A DNA stretch of 64,000 nt from Sediminicola sp. (GCA_024643325.1 JAHEND010000006.1:1-64000); one strand, 5' to 3'; positions 51,394-61,449 are shown, counted from the stretch's first letter. The notes: a model not told the origin generated them from the sequence alone. A program made the numbers and translations.

Positions 51394-51527
51394 CAATAAT
51401 TATGGGCATTACTATCGGGACTATTTTAACAAAAAATTATTTGTGAACGCTTAATAATTGCTAGCACTTTTACTTATCTTAGAACTTTTAAAGCCCTTCA
51501 AAGGCTGGTTGCTAAAAAATAAATAAG

Positions 51528-53657
51528 ATGAAAAAGAATTTTATATTAGTCTGTTCCGTTGTTTTATTTGCTTTTGTCTCTTGTAGTTTTACAAAAAGTA
51601 TTAGTGAGACTTCAGATAAAGACAAACTTTTACTAGAACTGATTAGTTATGTATTGGAAAGGCTACACTTTGAACCTACAGCCGTAAATGATGCATTTTC
51701 AGAACGAGTTTATGATAATTTTATAGGAGGATTAGACCCTATGAAGCGTTATTTTTTAGCTACTGACTTAGCTTTATTCGAGGAATATAAAACACAAATA
51801 GACGACCAGATTAAAGGAATAGACATTAGTTTTTTTAATCTTGTTCATGAGCGTCTTATTTACAGAATAGATGAGTCTAAAGACCTCTATAAGAAAGTAC
51901 TCAATACCCCTTATGATTTTTCAGAGACAGATTCGTTGGTAGTAGATTACGATCTTCTCCCTTACGCACAATCAAAAAAAGAATTAGAGGCCCGTTGGAG
52001 GGCACAACTAAAATATGTGTCTTTAGGAACTTATTACGCATCTAAAGAGAACGAGGCCTTAAAAGTAGCGGAAGATTCAAATTACACCTCTAAAGGGATG
52101 GAAGTCTTGGAATCTGAAGCAAGGGCTAAAACAAAAGAAAGTCTGGAAGAGTATTTTGATTTTGTGGCAGATTTAGAAAGAAAAGATTGGTTTGTGCAGT
52201 ATCTAAACAGCATTGTAGAGACCTATGATCCTCACACTTTCTATTTTGCTCCTGAAGAGAAAGACAGGTTTGATATGGACATGTCAGGTAAATTCGAAGG
52301 GATTGGCGCTAGACTTCAAAAGCGTAAAGACCAAACCAAGATTGTGGAAATAATCTCTGGGGGACCTGTTTGGAGAGACCAGAGAATTGAGGTAGGAGAT
52401 GAGATCATAAAAGTAGGGCAATCAGGAGAAGATCCTGTAGATATTGTGGGAATGCGATTAGACGACGCTATAAAACTTATCAAAGGTCCAAAGGGTTCGT
52501 TGGTAGATTTGACCGTTAAAAAAGTAGATGGCACCCTAGAAGTAATTTCAATTACCCGAGATGTCGTTAAACTAGAAGAAACTTTTGCTAAAACAGCTAC
52601 AGTAAACCAAGGAGAATATAAGTATGGACTAATTAATTTGCCTAAGTTTTATGTAGACTTCGAAGATTATAACGAGAGAAATGCAGCAACTGATATTGCC
52701 GCTGAGTTAGAAAAACTAAAAGCAGAAGGGGCTCAAGGACTCATTTTAGACCTAAGGGATAATGGAGGAGGATCCTTAAAAACTGTAGTAGACATTGCAG
52801 GCTTATTTATTAAAAACGGCCCAGTTGTTCAAGTTAAAACTGGACAAGATAAAATTGAATTGTACGAAGACACTGACAATCGATTGGTTTGGGATGGTCC
52901 CTTGGTAATACTAGTAAATGAATTGTCTGCTTCTGCATCTGAAATTTTAGCAGCTGCCATGCAGGATTATAAGAGAGCTGTTGTGATTGGGAGTAAGCAG
53001 ACTTTTGGAAAAGGTACCGTTCAGAATGTGGTGCCTTTAAATAATATTGTGAGGAGTAGTGAATTTGGAGATCTAGGTGCTTTAAAGTTAACCACCCAGA
53101 AATTTTATAGAATTAATGGAGGGTCTACCCAATTAAAAGGAGTAATGAGTGATGTTGTTGTGCCAGACAAATACAGTTATATGGATATTGGTGAAAGAGA
53201 TATGGACCACCCTATGGCTTGGGATAAAATTCCAGCAGCAGAATACGCACCCTGGGAGGGATATATTGATTTTGAAAGTACCATTACTAGTTCAAAAAAG
53301 AGAATGGCTGCCAATCCTCAGTTAAAGCTCATTGAAGAGAACGCTAAGTGGTTAAAATCTCAGCAAGACAATAACAAAGTGTCATTGCTTTATGAAGATT
53401 ATGTAGCTGAGGTAAAATTAGATAAAGAGAAAGCGGCTTATTTTAAGCAAATAGCTAAGTACGATTCTAAATTGACTTTTCAATCTTTAGACGTAGAGAA
53501 AACAATGCTAGCTCAAGATGCAGAACTCAGAGAGAAAAGAGACCGTTGGCACAGGGAATTAGCTAAAGATGTTTATGTAGAAGAGGCTGTAAATGTACTT
53601 CAAGATTTAAAAGTAAGGTTTACCAATCCATTAAAATTAGCCTCAGTAAAAGGCTAA
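51528..53657 (+). CDS. S41-family tail-specific (Prc/Tsp-like) protease lipoprotein
   Basis: This is a 709-residue protein with a lipoprotein signal (VVLFAFVSCSF, lipobox Cys19). The layout is Prc-like: a helical N-terminal domain, a PDZ domain (FEGIGARLQKRKDQTKIVEIISGGPVWRD, VGDEIIKVGQ), the S41 core (LDLRDNGGGSLKTVVDIAGLFI, LSASASEILAAAMQDY, QTFGKGTVQNVVPL) and a C-terminal DUF3340-like tail. By motif, Ser469 and Lys495 form the catalytic dyad. It should degrade or process periplasmic proteins at their C-termini. The neighbouring surE is divergent. Confidence 0.92.
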   Translation: MKKNFILVCSVVLFAFVSCSFTKSISETSDKDKLLLELISYVLERLHFEPTAVNDAFSERVYDNFIGGLDPMKRYFLATDLALFEEYKTQIDDQIKGIDISFFNLVHERLIYRIDESKDLYKKVLNTPYDFSETDSLVVDYDLLPYAQSKKELEARWRAQLKYVSLGTYYASKENEALKVAEDSNYTSKGMEVLESEARAKTKESLEEYFDFVADLERKDWFVQYLNSIVETYDPHTFYFAPEEKDRFDMDMSGKFEGIGARLQKRKDQTKIVEIISGGPVWRDQRIEVGDEIIKVGQSGEDPVDIVGMRLDDAIKLIKGPKGSLVDLTVKKVDGTLEVISITRDVVKLEETFAKTATVNQGEYKYGLINLPKFYVDFEDYNERNAATDIAAELEKLKAEGAQGLILDLRDNGGGSLKTVVDIAGLFIKNGPVVQVKTGQDKIELYEDTDNRLVWDGPLVILVNELSASASEILAAAMQDYKRAVVIGSKQTFGKGTVQNVVPLNNIVRSSEFGDLGALKLTTQKFYRINGGSTQLKGVMSDVVVPDKYSYMDIGERDMDHPMAWDKIPAAEYAPWEGYIDFESTITSSKKRMAANPQLKLIEENAKWLKSQQDNNKVSLLYEDYVAEVKLDKEKAAYFKQIAKYDSKLTFQSLDVEKTMLAQDAELREKRDRWHRELAKDVYVEEAVNVLQDLKVRFTNPLKLASVKG

Positions 53658-53726
53658 TGACTACTGGTTTAGTCTGATTTATGGTAATTTTCACCTGATC
53701 TTTGATTGAATATTAATCATTCGGCA

Positions 53727-55406
53727 TTAAGAACTACAAGATAATTGACTACAGCCTAACTTATTTCTGGCCCATTCAGGCCTTTTGGCATACCATTTCT
53801 CCAATTTATGTTGTTCTTCATAGGGTTTTTGAAGCAGTTGGAACAGTTCATTTATTATAGAGTAGTCTTTCTTTTCTGCAGCCTCAATAGCCATTTGAGC
53901 CATATAATTTCTCAAAACATATTTTGGATTTACCGCATTCATTTTTTCTATAACTACTTTATCAGGTGATTTTTGAGCCAATCTAATTTTTGCATAACTA
54001 CGGAGCCATAAAACCCACTTGTTTTTTACAGCTCCATTGAGTGCTGTAGGGTCATAAAAAGCTTTTATTAAAGAGCCAAATAGCCATTGGTTTTCTTTGT
54101 CTAGGTCTGTTTGGATGGTATTGACTTGCGAAGTGTTACTGGAGTCTGAGTGAGGGGCGGCCGTTTTGATTTTTTCTAAAAATTGGTCTGATTTAAATAG
54201 GGCTAATTCCCTGTAAAATAACGTCATATCTGTTTCTATTAGAGACAACAGAGGGTCAAGATCTTCTATGAGTGCATCTAAAGCAGCGCCATTGCTTTGA
54301 GAAAGCCCCAGCTTCTCTTTTCTTATGTGAGCGTAAGTTGTTTCATAAGTCTCTTTAAAATGGTCTAATGCGGCTTCTAAGGGTGCTGCATCTTCTACAA
54401 TAGGGTAGAGAGCGTTAGCCAACTGATACAGATTCCAAAGTCCTACCTGGTGTTGGTTTCCAAATCTATAGCGACTTTCCCTTGCATCTGTTGTATTAGG
54501 GGTCCAATCTAAATCATAAGGTTCCATCCAGCCATATGGACCATAATCAATAGTAAGTCCCAGCACAGACATATTGTCCGTATTGAGTACCCCATGGACA
54601 AAGCCTACGCGCTGCCAATCTGCTATTAATTTTGCAGTGTCTTCACAAACTTTTTTAAAAAAAGCTGCTGTCGCATCTTTTAATGGGCTTTGAATACTAG
54701 GGTAATAGTGTTTGATCGTTTGTTTTACTAAGGTTGTCAAAGTAGCTATTTCCCCTCTAGAGGAAGGTAATTCAAAAGAACCAAATCGGATAAAATTTGG
54801 GGCAACTCTCGCAACAATTGCCCCTTGCTCTAAACTGGAATTACCATTGTAAAGCATGTCTCTATTGACCAAATCACCACTAAGACACAAGGATAAAGCC
54901 CTTGTAGTAGGAATCCCTAAATGATACATAGCTTCTGAACATAAATATTCTCGAATACTAGACCTCAATACTGCCAATCCATCTGCAGACCTAGAATACG
55001 GAGTAGGACCAGCACCTTTTAATTGAATTTGAGCCCAGTCAGATGGTGTGTTCCAGTTTAATTCTTTTGTATGACCATTTATTAATATTCCACCTAAGTG
55101 AATAGCGCGACCGTCTCCTAATTGCCCAGCCCAATGACCAAATTGGTGCCCACCATAATTCATTGCAAAAGGGATGTGATGTTCACTAATTGTATTTCCA
55201 GTGAGTTGTTGGATGAGGTCTGGATCATCTTCATCAATTCCCAAAGAATTCAGCAAATTACTGTTGAGGTGGATTTTTAAAGCTAAACTTGTTTTTTTTG
55301 GTCTTACAAATGAGTATAAGGCCTCCGGTACAGCCCGGGGATACTCATCCAAAGAAGGATCCTTTGGTAATGATTGTATAAAATGGTCCGACTGGAAAGG
55401 TATCAT
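53727..55406 (-). CDS. selO: Protein adenylyltransferase SelO (YdiU)
   Basis: This 559-residue pseudokinase-fold enzyme transfers AMP to protein Ser, Thr or Tyr residues. Motifs are MNYGGHQFGHWAGQLGDGRAIHLGG (glycine-rich loop), QLKGAGPTPYSRSADGLAVLRSSIREYLCSEAMYHLGIPTTRAL, VHGVLNTDNMSVLGLTIDYGPYGWMEPYD (metal-binding Asn/Asp). The C-terminus ends SCSS, where vertebrate SelO has selenocysteine; here it is Cys. In E. coli the C-terminal Cys takes part in a regulatory disulfide (from memory). It overlaps msrA by 4 bases, suggesting a link to redox stress. Confidence 0.93.
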   Translation of the reverse strand: MIPFQSDHFIQSLPKDPSLDEYPRAVPEALYSFVRPKKTSLALKIHLNSNLLNSLGIDEDDPDLIQQLTGNTISEHHIPFAMNYGGHQFGHWAGQLGDGRAIHLGGILINGHTKELNWNTPSDWAQIQLKGAGPTPYSRSADGLAVLRSSIREYLCSEAMYHLGIPTTRALSLCLSGDLVNRDMLYNGNSSLEQGAIVARVAPNFIRFGSFELPSSRGEIATLTTLVKQTIKHYYPSIQSPLKDATAAFFKKVCEDTAKLIADWQRVGFVHGVLNTDNMSVLGLTIDYGPYGWMEPYDLDWTPNTTDARESRYRFGNQHQVGLWNLYQLANALYPIVEDAAPLEAALDHFKETYETTYAHIRKEKLGLSQSNGAALDALIEDLDPLLSLIETDMTLFYRELALFKSDQFLEKIKTAAPHSDSSNTSQVNTIQTDLDKENQWLFGSLIKAFYDPTALNGAVKNKWVLWLRSYAKIRLAQKSPDKVVIEKMNAVNPKYVLRNYMAQMAIEAAEKKDYSIINELFQLLQKPYEEQHKLEKWYAKRPEWARNKLGCSQLSCSS

Positions 55407-55948
55407 AAATTATTTTTAAGCCATGTTGAATGCTGTGTTTTTAGCTTTGTTATTTTTGGAGAAATGACTACCTGACAATACCCTTGAAAAGGATTGCTAC
55501 TATAGTAATTATGGTGTTCTTTTTCTGCCTCGTAAAACACTGCTTTAGGTTCTAATGAAGTGACTATTGGCTGATCAAAATATCCCTTTAAACTTTGGAA
55601 GGTTTTTTCTGCGCAAACGTGTTCATCTTCAGCCTCATAAAAAATCACAGATCTGTACTGAGTTCCTACATCTGCCCCTTGTCTGTTAAGGGTAGTAGGG
55701 TCATGTGTGGTTAAAAATATTTCTAAGAGTACTGACAGGGGAATAATAGTAGGATCGTAAACTACCTTAACGACTTCTGCATGGCCAGTGCGTCCTGAAC
55801 AAATTTCTCTGTAAGTAGGTGTTCCAGGTACTGTTCCTCCCATATAACCAGGCACCACACTCTCTACCCCTTTTAGGAGTTTCATAACAGCCTCTACACA
55901 CCAGAAGCATCCGCCTCCAAGGACAATTTCCTTATTTTCTAATCCCAT
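55403..55948 (-). CDS. msrA: Peptide-methionine (S)-S-oxide reductase MsrA
   Basis: This 181-residue enzyme repairs S-methionine sulfoxide. IVLGGGCFWCVEAVMKLLKGV holds the catalytic Cys (GCFWC), GYMGGTVPGTPTYREICSGRTGHAEVVKVVYDP and HDPTTLNRQGADVGTQYRSVIFY are the conserved substrate and core segments, and EKEHHNYYSSNPFQGYC near the C-terminus may contain a resolving Cys. No MsrB domain is fused. It overlaps rodA by 10 bases and selO by 4 bases, so it sits at the end of the rod-shape gene run. Confidence 0.94.
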   Translation of the reverse strand: MGLENKEIVLGGGCFWCVEAVMKLLKGVESVVPGYMGGTVPGTPTYREICSGRTGHAEVVKVVYDPTIIPLSVLLEIFLTTHDPTTLNRQGADVGTQYRSVIFYEAEDEHVCAEKTFQSLKGYFDQPIVTSLEPKAVFYEAEKEHHNYYSSNPFQGYCQVVISPKITKLKTQHSTWLKNNL

Positions 55949-57222
55949 TCTTTTAATCTATTTCCGTCTAGTTTTAAAAATATAAATAACAGTAATGTAA
56001 ATCCAAGCATACCAGAGCCTCCATAACTTAAATAGGGCAACGGAATTCCTATGGTTGGAAGTAATCCCAGTACCATTCCAATATTAATAATATAATGAAT
56101 ACTCAATATAGAGACCACTCCATACCCAAAAATGCGGTTAAACGAATTACTTTGTCTTTCGCTTAAAAATAATAGCCTCAACAAAAGTGTTGTGAATAGC
56201 AGTACCACTACTGTGGTTCCTAAAAAACCCCACTCTTCACCTAATGTACTAAAAATATAATCGGAGTGTTGTTCAGGCACAAAATCTCCCTTTGTCCTAG
56301 TGCCCTCTAAAAACCCTTTTCCAAAAAATCCACCAGCTCTAATAGCCTCTGTAGATTGGTAGGTGTTGTATCCAATTGATCTATTGATTTTTTCTAAAAT
56401 TTCGGGATCTGTCTCAAGGTCTAACCAAAGGCTAAAACGATCCCGGTGTCTTTGCTCGAAAACTTCGTTGAAAACATAATTTACACTAGTGGCAAAAAGT
56501 ACTCCTGCCAAAAGTCCAAAACTTAATTTGGTCCAAGACCATTTTATTCTTTTAGGTTTTAACATAAATCCTAAACCACCACCCAAAACCAGACCTCCAA
56601 TACTCCAAATAACCCCCCATTTTAATACGGCCATAAATAATAGAATAGCGGCAAAAACACCCCAAAATAATTTCAATGAAAATCCCTCTCGAAATAACAC
56701 AAAAGACAAAGCAAAAAACACTAATGCAGAACCAGGATCCGGTTGGGGAATAACGAGTAATGCAGGAATCAATAGAATACCAAATGCTATAGCAGCGTGT
56801 AGGTTATTTTTAATATCCGTTTGTATGTCGCTTAAATATTTAGCTAGAGCTATAGCCGTTGCTATTTTTGCCAGTTCAGAAGGTTGAAAATTAAAAAAAC
56901 CAAGATTGTACCAGGAAGTAGCTCCAGCAATTGTTTTTCCAAAGACAAATAGGCCTGAAAGTAATAAAAGCGCAGTAAAGTAGTAAATAGCAGCAAATCG
57001 CTCAAAGGCTTTTGTGTTTACAATAAAAATAAATCCTGCGGCACATAGACTTATAATAATAAAGAAAAATTGCTTGCCATAAATAGTGCTAAAGTCAAAA
57101 ATGCTACTGTGATTTTCCGTAACCGTGCTAGAGTAAATATTCACCCAGCCTACAAATACCAAAATAAGGTATAAGATAATTGAAACCCAATCTACCCTTA
57201 TTTTTCCTATGCTACCACGCAT
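55939..57222 (-). CDS. rodA: Rod-shape-determining SEDS protein RodA
   Basis: This 427-residue polytopic peptidoglycan glycosyltransferase of the SEDS family works with PBP2 in lateral wall synthesis. It has ten or so helices, FNFQPSELAKIATAIALAKYL, IPQPDPGSALVFFALSFVLFREG, EQHSDYIFSTLGEEWGFLGT (catalytic acidic loop) and PTIGIPLPYLSYGGSGMLG (SEDS signature). A long loop (INRSIGYNTYQSTEAIRAGGFFGKGFLEGTRTKGDF) precedes the SEDS motif. It overlaps mrdA by 11 bases and msrA by 10. Confidence 0.94.
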   Translation of the reverse strand: MRGSIGKIRVDWVSIILYLILVFVGWVNIYSSTVTENHSSIFDFSTIYGKQFFFIIISLCAAGFIFIVNTKAFERFAAIYYFTALLLLSGLFVFGKTIAGATSWYNLGFFNFQPSELAKIATAIALAKYLSDIQTDIKNNLHAAIAFGILLIPALLVIPQPDPGSALVFFALSFVLFREGFSLKLFWGVFAAILLFMAVLKWGVIWSIGGLVLGGGLGFMLKPKRIKWSWTKLSFGLLAGVLFATSVNYVFNEVFEQRHRDRFSLWLDLETDPEILEKINRSIGYNTYQSTEAIRAGGFFGKGFLEGTRTKGDFVPEQHSDYIFSTLGEEWGFLGTTVVVLLFTTLLLRLLFLSERQSNSFNRIFGYGVVSILSIHYIINIGMVLGLLPTIGIPLPYLSYGGSGMLGFTLLLFIFLKLDGNRLKEWD

Positions 57223-59080
57223 ATTCGTTTATTTTGAAGGGTTTGCCACTTAAAGGTTTTGCGTATTCTTTTTCTAAACTGCTTTCAAGTATTTTATTTT
57301 CGAGGGATTTATTGCTGATATTACCTTTAAGGTATTTTTCCATCATGAGTGTGGCTATATAGCCAGCATATCTAGAGCCGTAGTACCCGTGTTCTACATA
57401 AACAGAAATAGCAATTTCTGGTTTTTCTACTGGAGAAAAGCCCACAAAAATAGAGTGATCAGTCAGCTGCTTTCGTTCTCCGTTAATTCTGGTGTAGTTC
57501 TCGCCAGTACCTGTTTTTCCTGCCATAGTAAGTCCTTTTACTTTTAAGTGCTTCGCTGTTCCAGACTCATAAACCTTTTGCATAGCATCAATAATTGGCT
57601 CAAAATGTTCTTTGCTAATACTAGTGAATACTGGTTTGTTGTATACACTATCTTTGAAAGGTTTATTGTCAATTTTTCTAAGAATATGAGGTCTAAAATA
57701 AAAGCCCCTATTGGCAATTGCTGCAGTCATATTTGCTAATTGAATTGGAGTTGTTGCTACCTCTCCTTGTCCAATTGCGTTAGAAATAAAGTAAGTAGGC
57801 CCCCATTTATTGTCTCCATAATAAGCGTCATAAAAAGGAACGCCAGGGATTCTTCCTGGTGCACCTGTAGGCAAGTCGGTGCCTAAATAATCACCTAGGC
57901 CAAAACTTTTCATATGAGAGACCCAGGCTTCTAAGCCAGCATCTGAGTTGGGATATTTTTGGAAGATTTTTTTAAAAACCGCCACAAAGTATGCGTTGCA
58001 AGATTCAGATATGGCAGTATATAAGTTTCTTGAACCACCCCCGCAATGGCATCCTTTTTTGTCTTTTCCTACGAAGTATCCATTGTTGCAATAAACGGTT
58101 TCTAAGGGGTTTAAAACCCCTTCCTGTAATGCCACAAGCCCATTGATAAGTTTAAATGGTGAGCCTGGGGAAGGTTGTGCTAGAAGACTCCTATCCCAGG
58201 TGGGTTTGGCTATAGAGTCGTAATATAAGTTGGTGTAATTTCTAGATCTATTTCTTCCAACCAATAAGGAAGGGTCAAAGCTTGGGCCAGTAATTAGGGC
58301 TAGAATTTCACCAGAATTCGGTTGAATAGCAACAATAGCACCGCGTTTATTCTCAAGCAACTTCTCTCCGTATTCTTGAAGTTCTTTATCTAAGGTGATT
58401 TGTATGTTGGTTCCAGCTTTAGGAGTTTTGTCATGAGCCCCATTTTTATAAGGTCCTATAATTCTATTGAATCGATCTTTTTGTAGGTATTGGACCCCTT
58501 TTTCACCCCGAATAATAGACTCATATTGCTTTTCCACGCCTGTTTTTCCAATGAGTTCTCCAGCATTGTACTCTGGGTTGTTCTTTACCTCCCAAGGATT
58601 TACCTCGCTAATGTAGCCCAATACATTGGCTGCTGCAGCTGTCTTATAATCTCTTAAATTTTGTTTTTGAATATAAAACCCTTCATATTTTCTCATTTTT
58701 TCTTGGAAAGCAGCGTAAGTCTCTTTGGAGAGTTTGGATACCATTACAGAAGGCAGCCTAGGGGAATATCTTTTGGCTCTTTCAATTTGATTTATAAAAG
58801 TCTCTCGATTGATGTTCAATAATTGACAAAAAGCCAATGTGTCCTTTAGGTGCACTTCTCTGGGTACTACCATAAGATCATAGGCAGCCTGGTTGGCTAC
58901 CAATAATGCATCATTTCTGTCATAGATGTATCCGCGACTAGGATAGATTGTCTGTGCGTTTATTGCAGGATCAGATTTAAAAGCTTCAGGATTAGTACCA
59001 CTTATTTGCAAGCTACCAAGTTTTATAATAAAGCTAATAGCTGCTATAATAACAACTGAGAAAAGTAATAGTTTTCTCAT
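57212..59080 (-). CDS. mrdA: Penicillin-binding protein 2
   Basis: This is a 622-residue class B PBP: a short N-terminal membrane anchor, a pedestal domain (SRGYIYDRNDALLVANQAAYDLMVVPREV), then the transpeptidase domain with SxxK in QPSPGSPFKLING, SxN in SESCNAYFVAV, and KTG in TMAGKTGTGENY. The elongasome transpeptidase should cross-link side-wall peptidoglycan with RodA. It overlaps rodA by 11 bases and mreD by 4 bases in the order mreB, mreC, mreD, mrdA, rodA. Confidence 0.95.
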   Translation of the reverse strand: MRKLLLFSVVIIAAISFIIKLGSLQISGTNPEAFKSDPAINAQTIYPSRGYIYDRNDALLVANQAAYDLMVVPREVHLKDTLAFCQLLNINRETFINQIERAKRYSPRLPSVMVSKLSKETYAAFQEKMRKYEGFYIQKQNLRDYKTAAAANVLGYISEVNPWEVKNNPEYNAGELIGKTGVEKQYESIIRGEKGVQYLQKDRFNRIIGPYKNGAHDKTPKAGTNIQITLDKELQEYGEKLLENKRGAIVAIQPNSGEILALITGPSFDPSLLVGRNRSRNYTNLYYDSIAKPTWDRSLLAQPSPGSPFKLINGLVALQEGVLNPLETVYCNNGYFVGKDKKGCHCGGGSRNLYTAISESCNAYFVAVFKKIFQKYPNSDAGLEAWVSHMKSFGLGDYLGTDLPTGAPGRIPGVPFYDAYYGDNKWGPTYFISNAIGQGEVATTPIQLANMTAAIANRGFYFRPHILRKIDNKPFKDSVYNKPVFTSISKEHFEPIIDAMQKVYESGTAKHLKVKGLTMAGKTGTGENYTRINGERKQLTDHSIFVGFSPVEKPEIAISVYVEHGYYGSRYAGYIATLMMEKYLKGNISNKSLENKILESSLEKEYAKPLSGKPFKINEYAW

Positions 59081-59586
59081 TTTTTTCTTGTAGTTAATAA
59101 GTTGATTAAAAGTAGGCTGAAAATAAAGCTCACTATTCCAGTGGAAAAAGTTTTTTCAATTACTAGCAACCATTTAGACCAGCTAAATGCTTCCAAACTA
59201 AAATAAACCAAATGGTGTAAAAGAATTATTGCTGCAATAAATGTATAGCGTTGCGCCACAGGAGCTTGTTGAATTCTAAAACTTTTTTGTTCAAAATTTA
59301 ATCCAAACATAAACCGCATTATTTTAGGTCTTATATATGCCATAAAAAGCAAAACAATAGCATGGAGGGCCAAAGTGTCTAATAAAATGTCTAAGCTAAG
59401 ACCAAATAAAAAAGCCCATGTAATCCAAAGACTTCTATTTTTATGGGTAGGATATATATACAAGAGTATGGAGTAAATCATGGGGCTAATAAAGCCAAAC
59501 AAAGCCATTTTACTAAATATAAAAGCCTGAACAAGGATCAAAAGCACCGCTTTTATAGGTAGGTATATAGGGAGTTCTCTATTCAT
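59077..59586 (-). CDS. mreD: Rod-shape-determining protein MreD
   Basis: This is a 169-residue hydrophobic protein with about five helices, short charged loops and basic ends. Primary-sequence conservation in MreD is poor, so the call rests on length, topology and position between mreC (8-base overlap) and mrdA (4-base overlap). It is expected in the inner membrane as part of the elongasome. Confidence 0.87.
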   Translation of the reverse strand: MNRELPIYLPIKAVLLILVQAFIFSKMALFGFISPMIYSILLYIYPTHKNRSLWITWAFLFGLSLDILLDTLALHAIVLLFMAYIRPKIMRFMFGLNFEQKSFRIQQAPVAQRYTFIAAIILLHHLVYFSLEAFSWSKWLLVIEKTFSTGIVSFIFSLLLINLLTTRKK

Positions 59587-60394
59587 CTTTATTATTTTCT
59601 ACCGCTTTAATCTCTTGTTTTAGATGGTTTTTTATAACATAAACAGGCCCAATATTTTGCATGTCATTGAACAGTCGAATCTCAACAATATAATAATTTT
59701 TAGCGGCAGTAAGTTTAAAGTCTTCAATAGTACCTACAGGAATATTCTCAGGAAAAATACTAGACATTCCTCCGCTAATTATAGTGTCCCCTTTTTTTAT
59801 AGGTGCCAAATCGGGAATATCAATCAGTTGAACCTTGTTGGGTTTTTTTCCATCCCAAACTAAGGACCCAAAATAATCAGTTCCTTTTACCTTGACATTT
59901 ATTTTAGATTTGCTGTGTAGTATACTTTGAACTGTGGAAAATGAATTTCCGCTGAACTCTATAATCCCTAGAAGCCCTTTTTCATTCACAACACCCATGT
60001 CTGTAAACACACTGTCTTCTTTCCCTAGGGAAAGGGTAAGGTAATTGTCAATTCCGGTATAGCTATTTTTTATAATTCTTCCGTTAATGAACTCAAAATT
60101 TTTTTTAGTCAGGGTGGAGTCACGGTTTAAATCATGCTTTTCCAAAGCGATCAATCGCTCCATTAAAACCTTATTTTGAGTTGTGAGAAATTTATTTTCG
60201 GAAGCCAATGAAAAATAGTCTCCAATGCCACTAAAGAACAAGTGAACACCACCACTTAAGCGGCTACTTGTGTTTAAATAACTTGATTTTAAATAAATAT
60301 TTTCACTGGTAGTAAGCGCAATCCCAATGAGTAAGTAACACCAAAACAACAAACGCAGCTTATTGCTAAGAAAAAAATCTATAATGCGTTGCAT
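59579..60394 (-). CDS. mreC: Rod-shape-determining protein MreC
   Basis: This 271-residue bitopic protein has an N-terminal anchor (LRLLFWCYLLIGIALTTS), a coiled coil (LASENKFLTTQNKVLMERLIALEKHDLN) and the MreC beta domain (GRIIKNSYTGIDNYLTLSLGKEDSVFTDMGVVNEKGLLGIIEFSGNSFSTVQSILHSKSKINVKVKG, IKKGDTIISGGMSSIFPENIPVGTI). It scaffolds the elongation machinery in the periplasm. It starts 26 bases after the mreB stop and overlaps mreD by 8 bases. Confidence 0.93.
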   Translation of the reverse strand: MQRIIDFFLSNKLRLLFWCYLLIGIALTTSENIYLKSSYLNTSSRLSGGVHLFFSGIGDYFSLASENKFLTTQNKVLMERLIALEKHDLNRDSTLTKKNFEFINGRIIKNSYTGIDNYLTLSLGKEDSVFTDMGVVNEKGLLGIIEFSGNSFSTVQSILHSKSKINVKVKGTDYFGSLVWDGKKPNKVQLIDIPDLAPIKKGDTIISGGMSSIFPENIPVGTIEDFKLTAAKNYYIVEIRLFNDMQNIGPVYVIKNHLKQEIKAVENNKDE

Positions 60395-60420
60395 GGGTTG
60401 GAGTTTTCTTTAGCCAGGGG

Positions 60421-61449
60421 CTATTTCATTAAAATACTTTTGAATTTTTCTAAATTCTTTAAAGAAATCCCCGTTCCTCTAACAACAGCTCTAAGGGGGT
60501 CCTCTGCAATATAAACTGGTAAATCAGTTTTTAGAGACAAGCGTTTGTCCAGTCCTCTTAACATAGATCCACCTCCGGCCAGAAATATACCTGTATTGTA
60601 TATATCTGATGCCAATTCAGGCGGTGTATTTGAGAGGGTTTCCATTACAGCGTCTTCTATACGCAATATAGACTTGTCTAAAGCCTTTGCAATTTCTCTG
60701 TAAGACACTTGCACTTGTTTGGGTTTTCCCGTGAGCAAATCCCTTCCTTGTACAGACATTTCTTCTGGGGGGCTCTGTAAGTCTTCAGTAGCTGCACCAA
60801 TGGTGATTTTAACATTCTCAGCGGTACTTTCACCTACAAAAAGGTTATGTTGTGTACGCATATAATACACAATATCATTAGTGAAAACGTCTCCTGCTAT
60901 CTTAACAGACTTGTCGCACACAATCCCACCTAGGGCAATTACAGCAATTTCTGTAGTTCCTCCACCTATGTCTACAATCATGTTTCCCTTAGGTTCCATA
61001 ATATCTATGCCAATACCAATAGCCGCTGCCATTGGTTCATGAATTAAGTACACTTCTTTTCCGTTTACACGCTCTGCAGATTCTTTTACCGCACGCATTT
61101 CTACTTCTGTAATTCCTGAAGGGATACAGATAACCATTCGCAGTGCTGGTGGGAACCATTTTTTCTTAAGAGAAGGAATGTTCTTTATGAACATGCTAAT
61201 CATCTTTTCAGAAGCGTCAAAATCAGCGATTACTCCATCTTTTAGCGGTCTAATGGTTTTGATGTTTTCATGGGTTTTACCCTGCATGAGGTTGGCCTCT
61301 TTACCTACGGCAATAATTTTTCCAGTAGTCCTATCCCTTGCAACTATAGAAGGGCTGTCTACCACAACTTTATCATTGTGAATGATCAGTGTATTGGCCG
61401 TTCCTAAATCTATTGCAATGTCTTCAGTTAAAAAATCAAAAAAGCCCAT
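60421..61449 (-). CDS. mreB: Rod-shape-determining actin-like protein MreB
   Basis: This is a 342-residue actin-fold ATPase that forms membrane-bound filaments guiding wall synthesis. It has AIDLGTANTLI (phosphate-1), PSGITEVEMRAVKESAERV, VYLIHEPMAAAIGIGI, NMIVDIGGGTTEIAVIALGGIV (phosphate-2), and ELASDIYNTGIFLAGGGSMLRGLDKRL (adenosine motif). Length is standard. It opens the rod operon; purH lies 53 bases upstream on the same strand, with a near-match -7 sequence (TACCTTCG) in the gap. Confidence 0.96.
   Translation of the reverse strand: MGFFDFLTEDIAIDLGTANTLIIHNDKVVVDSPSIVARDRTTGKIIAVGKEANLMQGKTHENIKTIRPLKDGVIADFDASEKMISMFIKNIPSLKKKWFPPALRMVICIPSGITEVEMRAVKESAERVNGKEVYLIHEPMAAAIGIGIDIMEPKGNMIVDIGGGTTEIAVIALGGIVCDKSVKIAGDVFTNDIVYYMRTQHNLFVGESTAENVKITIGAATEDLQSPPEEMSVQGRDLLTGKPKQVQVSYREIAKALDKSILRIEDAVMETLSNTPPELASDIYNTGIFLAGGGSMLRGLDKRLSLKTDLPVYIAEDPLRAVVRGTGISLKNLEKFKSILMK

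Noticed and set aside
56489-56887. 132-codon frame opposite rodA
   Set aside because: Pro/Asn/Lys-rich antisense translation of membrane helices, typical of shadow frames.
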